Shown: positions 63,245-64,000 of the stretch, piece by piece
Layout of the letters: each line of letters opens with the position of its first letter
Position numbering within the stretch: the first letter of the stretch is position 1
DNA from: Photobacterium alginatilyticum
GTDB lineage: Bacteria > Pseudomonadota > Gammaproteobacteria > Enterobacterales > Vibrionaceae
Direction: 5' to 3'
Length of the DNA: 64,000 nt
Assembly (NCBI RefSeq): GCF_009910675.1
Contig: NZ_RSEJ01000015.1
Coordinates: forward strand, 1 to 64,000
Notes under the pieces: generated by a model
Told to the model about the DNA's origin: nothing
Databases searched by the model: none
What the model saw: only the letters and a program-made list of their open reading frames with translations
Program-made: the position numbers and the translations under genes

Positions 63245-63802
63245 TCAAAAGATTTCTTTTAGATACATTTCTTTTGCAATATCAATAAGGTGAGTATCTT
63301 TGCTTATAGGCAGTGTCGCTATCAGCCCGCTGAAAATGAGTTCAGCTTTCGTTGCTTTCTGTTGAGCATCGTCGACATCATGTCGAGCGAGCATTTCGGC
63401 TATCAATTCAACCCTATCATGACTGTATTGAGTACATATCGACGTAATATCTTCATCCTTGTTACAAAATTCGCTATAGGCAAGCTGGAAGTAGCACCCA
63501 TAGAACTGGTTCTCTGCCACCAACTGGCGAAGTTTTTCAAACCTAGCATCGATTTTGTCTCTCAACGATAATTCCTGATCATTGATAAGCTCTACTAGAG
63601 CCTTCGTATGCATCTTCGAGTAATGTTCTAGAGTTGCAGCGATCAAGCACTCTTTTGATTTGAAATAGCGGTAAATCGTCGCTTTTGAGAAACCTGTTTT
63701 TGACGTAAGTTCATCAACGCTCGTACCCTGGTAGCCATTTCGAATACAGAGATCAGCTGTTACTTCAAGTATCTTCTGTATCTTCTCGTCTTTCTTGCTC
63801 AT
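63245..63802 (-). CDS. TetR/AcrR-family regulator
   Basis: A 185-residue repressor. The N-terminal HTH runs through ICTADLCIRNGYQGTSVDEL-like residues (TADLCIRNGYQGTSVDELTS) and FSKATIYRYFKSKECLIAA. The C-terminal ligand domain matches the TetR_C class of about 115 residues. It is divergent from the gene at 63944, with two near-identical inverted operator-like sites in the gap, so it very likely represses itself and that gene. The ligand is unknown. Confidence 0.9.
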   Translation of the reverse strand: MSKKDEKIQKILEVTADLCIRNGYQGTSVDELTSKTGFSKATIYRYFKSKECLIAATLEHYSKMHTKALVELINDQELSLRDKIDARFEKLRQLVAENQFYGCYFQLAYSEFCNKDEDITSICTQYSHDRVELIAEMLARHDVDDAQQKATKAELIFSGLIATLPISKDTHLIDIAKEMYLKEIF

Positions 63803-63836
63803 GTTCAGTCTCCCGGTAACTCTATACCTAAAAAAT

Positions 63837-63922
63837 AAACTAAACCGTTTCGTATTAAAAGTGTTGACATATTATTTTTGTGAGCTAACCTTAACAACAA
63901 ATGAAACGAAACAGTTTAGTTT
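63837..63922. promoter_or_regulatory. Paired TetR operators flanking a TTGACA promoter
   Basis: AAACTAAACCGTTTCGT (63837-63853) and ACGAAACAGTTTAGTTT (63906-63922) are inverted copies with one mismatch, each centred on a small AAACnGTTT palindrome. Between them TTGACA (63864-63869) and TAACCT (63886-63891) are plausible -35 and -10 boxes for the plus-strand gene, so binding at both sites could loop out or cover the promoter. Confidence 0.7.
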
Positions 63923-63943
63923 AGAAAGCAAAGGGGAAACATC

Positions 63944-64000
63944 ATGACTATTAAAACTATCGCTCTATCTACATTACTATTAGCTTCTGTCTCAACAGCT
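63944..64000 (+). CDS. Start of an exported protein, cut by the window end
   Basis: ATG 63944 has AAAGGGGA upstream and encodes MTIKTIALSTLLLASVSTA, a typical signal peptide. Only 19 codons lie in the window, so the product is unknown. It is likely controlled by the divergent TetR regulator; such pairs often encode efflux periplasmic proteins or stress-induced small proteins. Confidence 0.7.
   Translation, partial: MTIKTIALSTLLLASVSTA

Overview
The window reads as a chromosomal segment of a marine gammaproteobacterium of the Vibrionaceae (Vibrio, Photobacterium, Grimontia or a close relative). The basis is: the gene order gntR-prpB-prpC-acnD-prpF-prpE, which matches the Vibrio arrangement; a FabV-type enoyl reductase; an exported GH18 chitinase; a DbpA helicase; and the TATACCCAAG..ACCTCAAG intergenic repeat common in this family. 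Most genes look like accessory chromosome rather than housekeeping core. No rRNA and no CRISPR array are visible.

Layout. 1-8.5 kb: a nested-hairpin repeat, then small metabolic units (LysR regulators, an exported choloylglycine-hydrolase-like enzyme, an exported amidohydrolase, a GNAT acetyltransferase, a universal stress protein, a DUF4239-like membrane protein). 8.5-17.7 kb: the complete 2-methylcitrate (propionate) operon on the minus strand under an FCD-type GntR regulator with three ATTGTTAACAAT-like operators. 17.8-30.7 kb: a thioesterase, an AT-rich two-gene patatin/helical-protein unit, a large DUF6351-like hydrolase, AraC/XRE regulators, a SigZ-type sigma factor, a glutathione transferase, an NhaC-type antiporter and a half-length asparaginase-like protein. 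30.7-34.7 kb: an MFS transporter, then what looks like a decaying catechol-siderophore locus: a Fur-box-like site, an internally deleted siderophore-interacting protein gene, a DAHP synthase, a frameshifted lipoprotein remnant and an EntD-type phosphopantetheinyl transferase.

34.86-49.82 kb: an AT-rich defence island that appears to be inserted at the 3' end of tRNA-Ser(UGA). It carries serine recombinases at the tRNA end and a minus-strand six-gene set: hsdR, hsdM, hsdS, a cN-I-type 5'-nucleotidase, a DUF3696-type AAA ATPase and a PLD-like protein. Just upstream of hsdR lies a gene for an RtcR-like activator (N-terminal CARF-like sensor, sigma-54 AAA+ domain, Fis-type HTH). The 64-bp gap between them holds a near-consensus -24/-12 promoter (TTGGCATATCTGTTGCG). 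The inference is that a CARF-ligand-sensing sigma-54 activator switches on a type I restriction-modification system and its passengers. This is the most interesting system in the window.

49.9-64 kb: chromosome again, with an exported C69 dipeptidase, a PhzF-GNAT fusion, DbpA, chitinase, an HSL-type esterase, FabV, a large lipoprotein, a second universal stress protein, a NifW-like small protein, a Nudix hydrolase and a TetR regulator divergent from a gene cut by the window edge.

Several intergenic gaps hold coding remnants in shifted frames (nitroreductase, siderophore-interacting protein, lipoprotein, IS30 transposase), pointing to ongoing gene decay. All family names come from reading motifs and remembered family features; no search was run.
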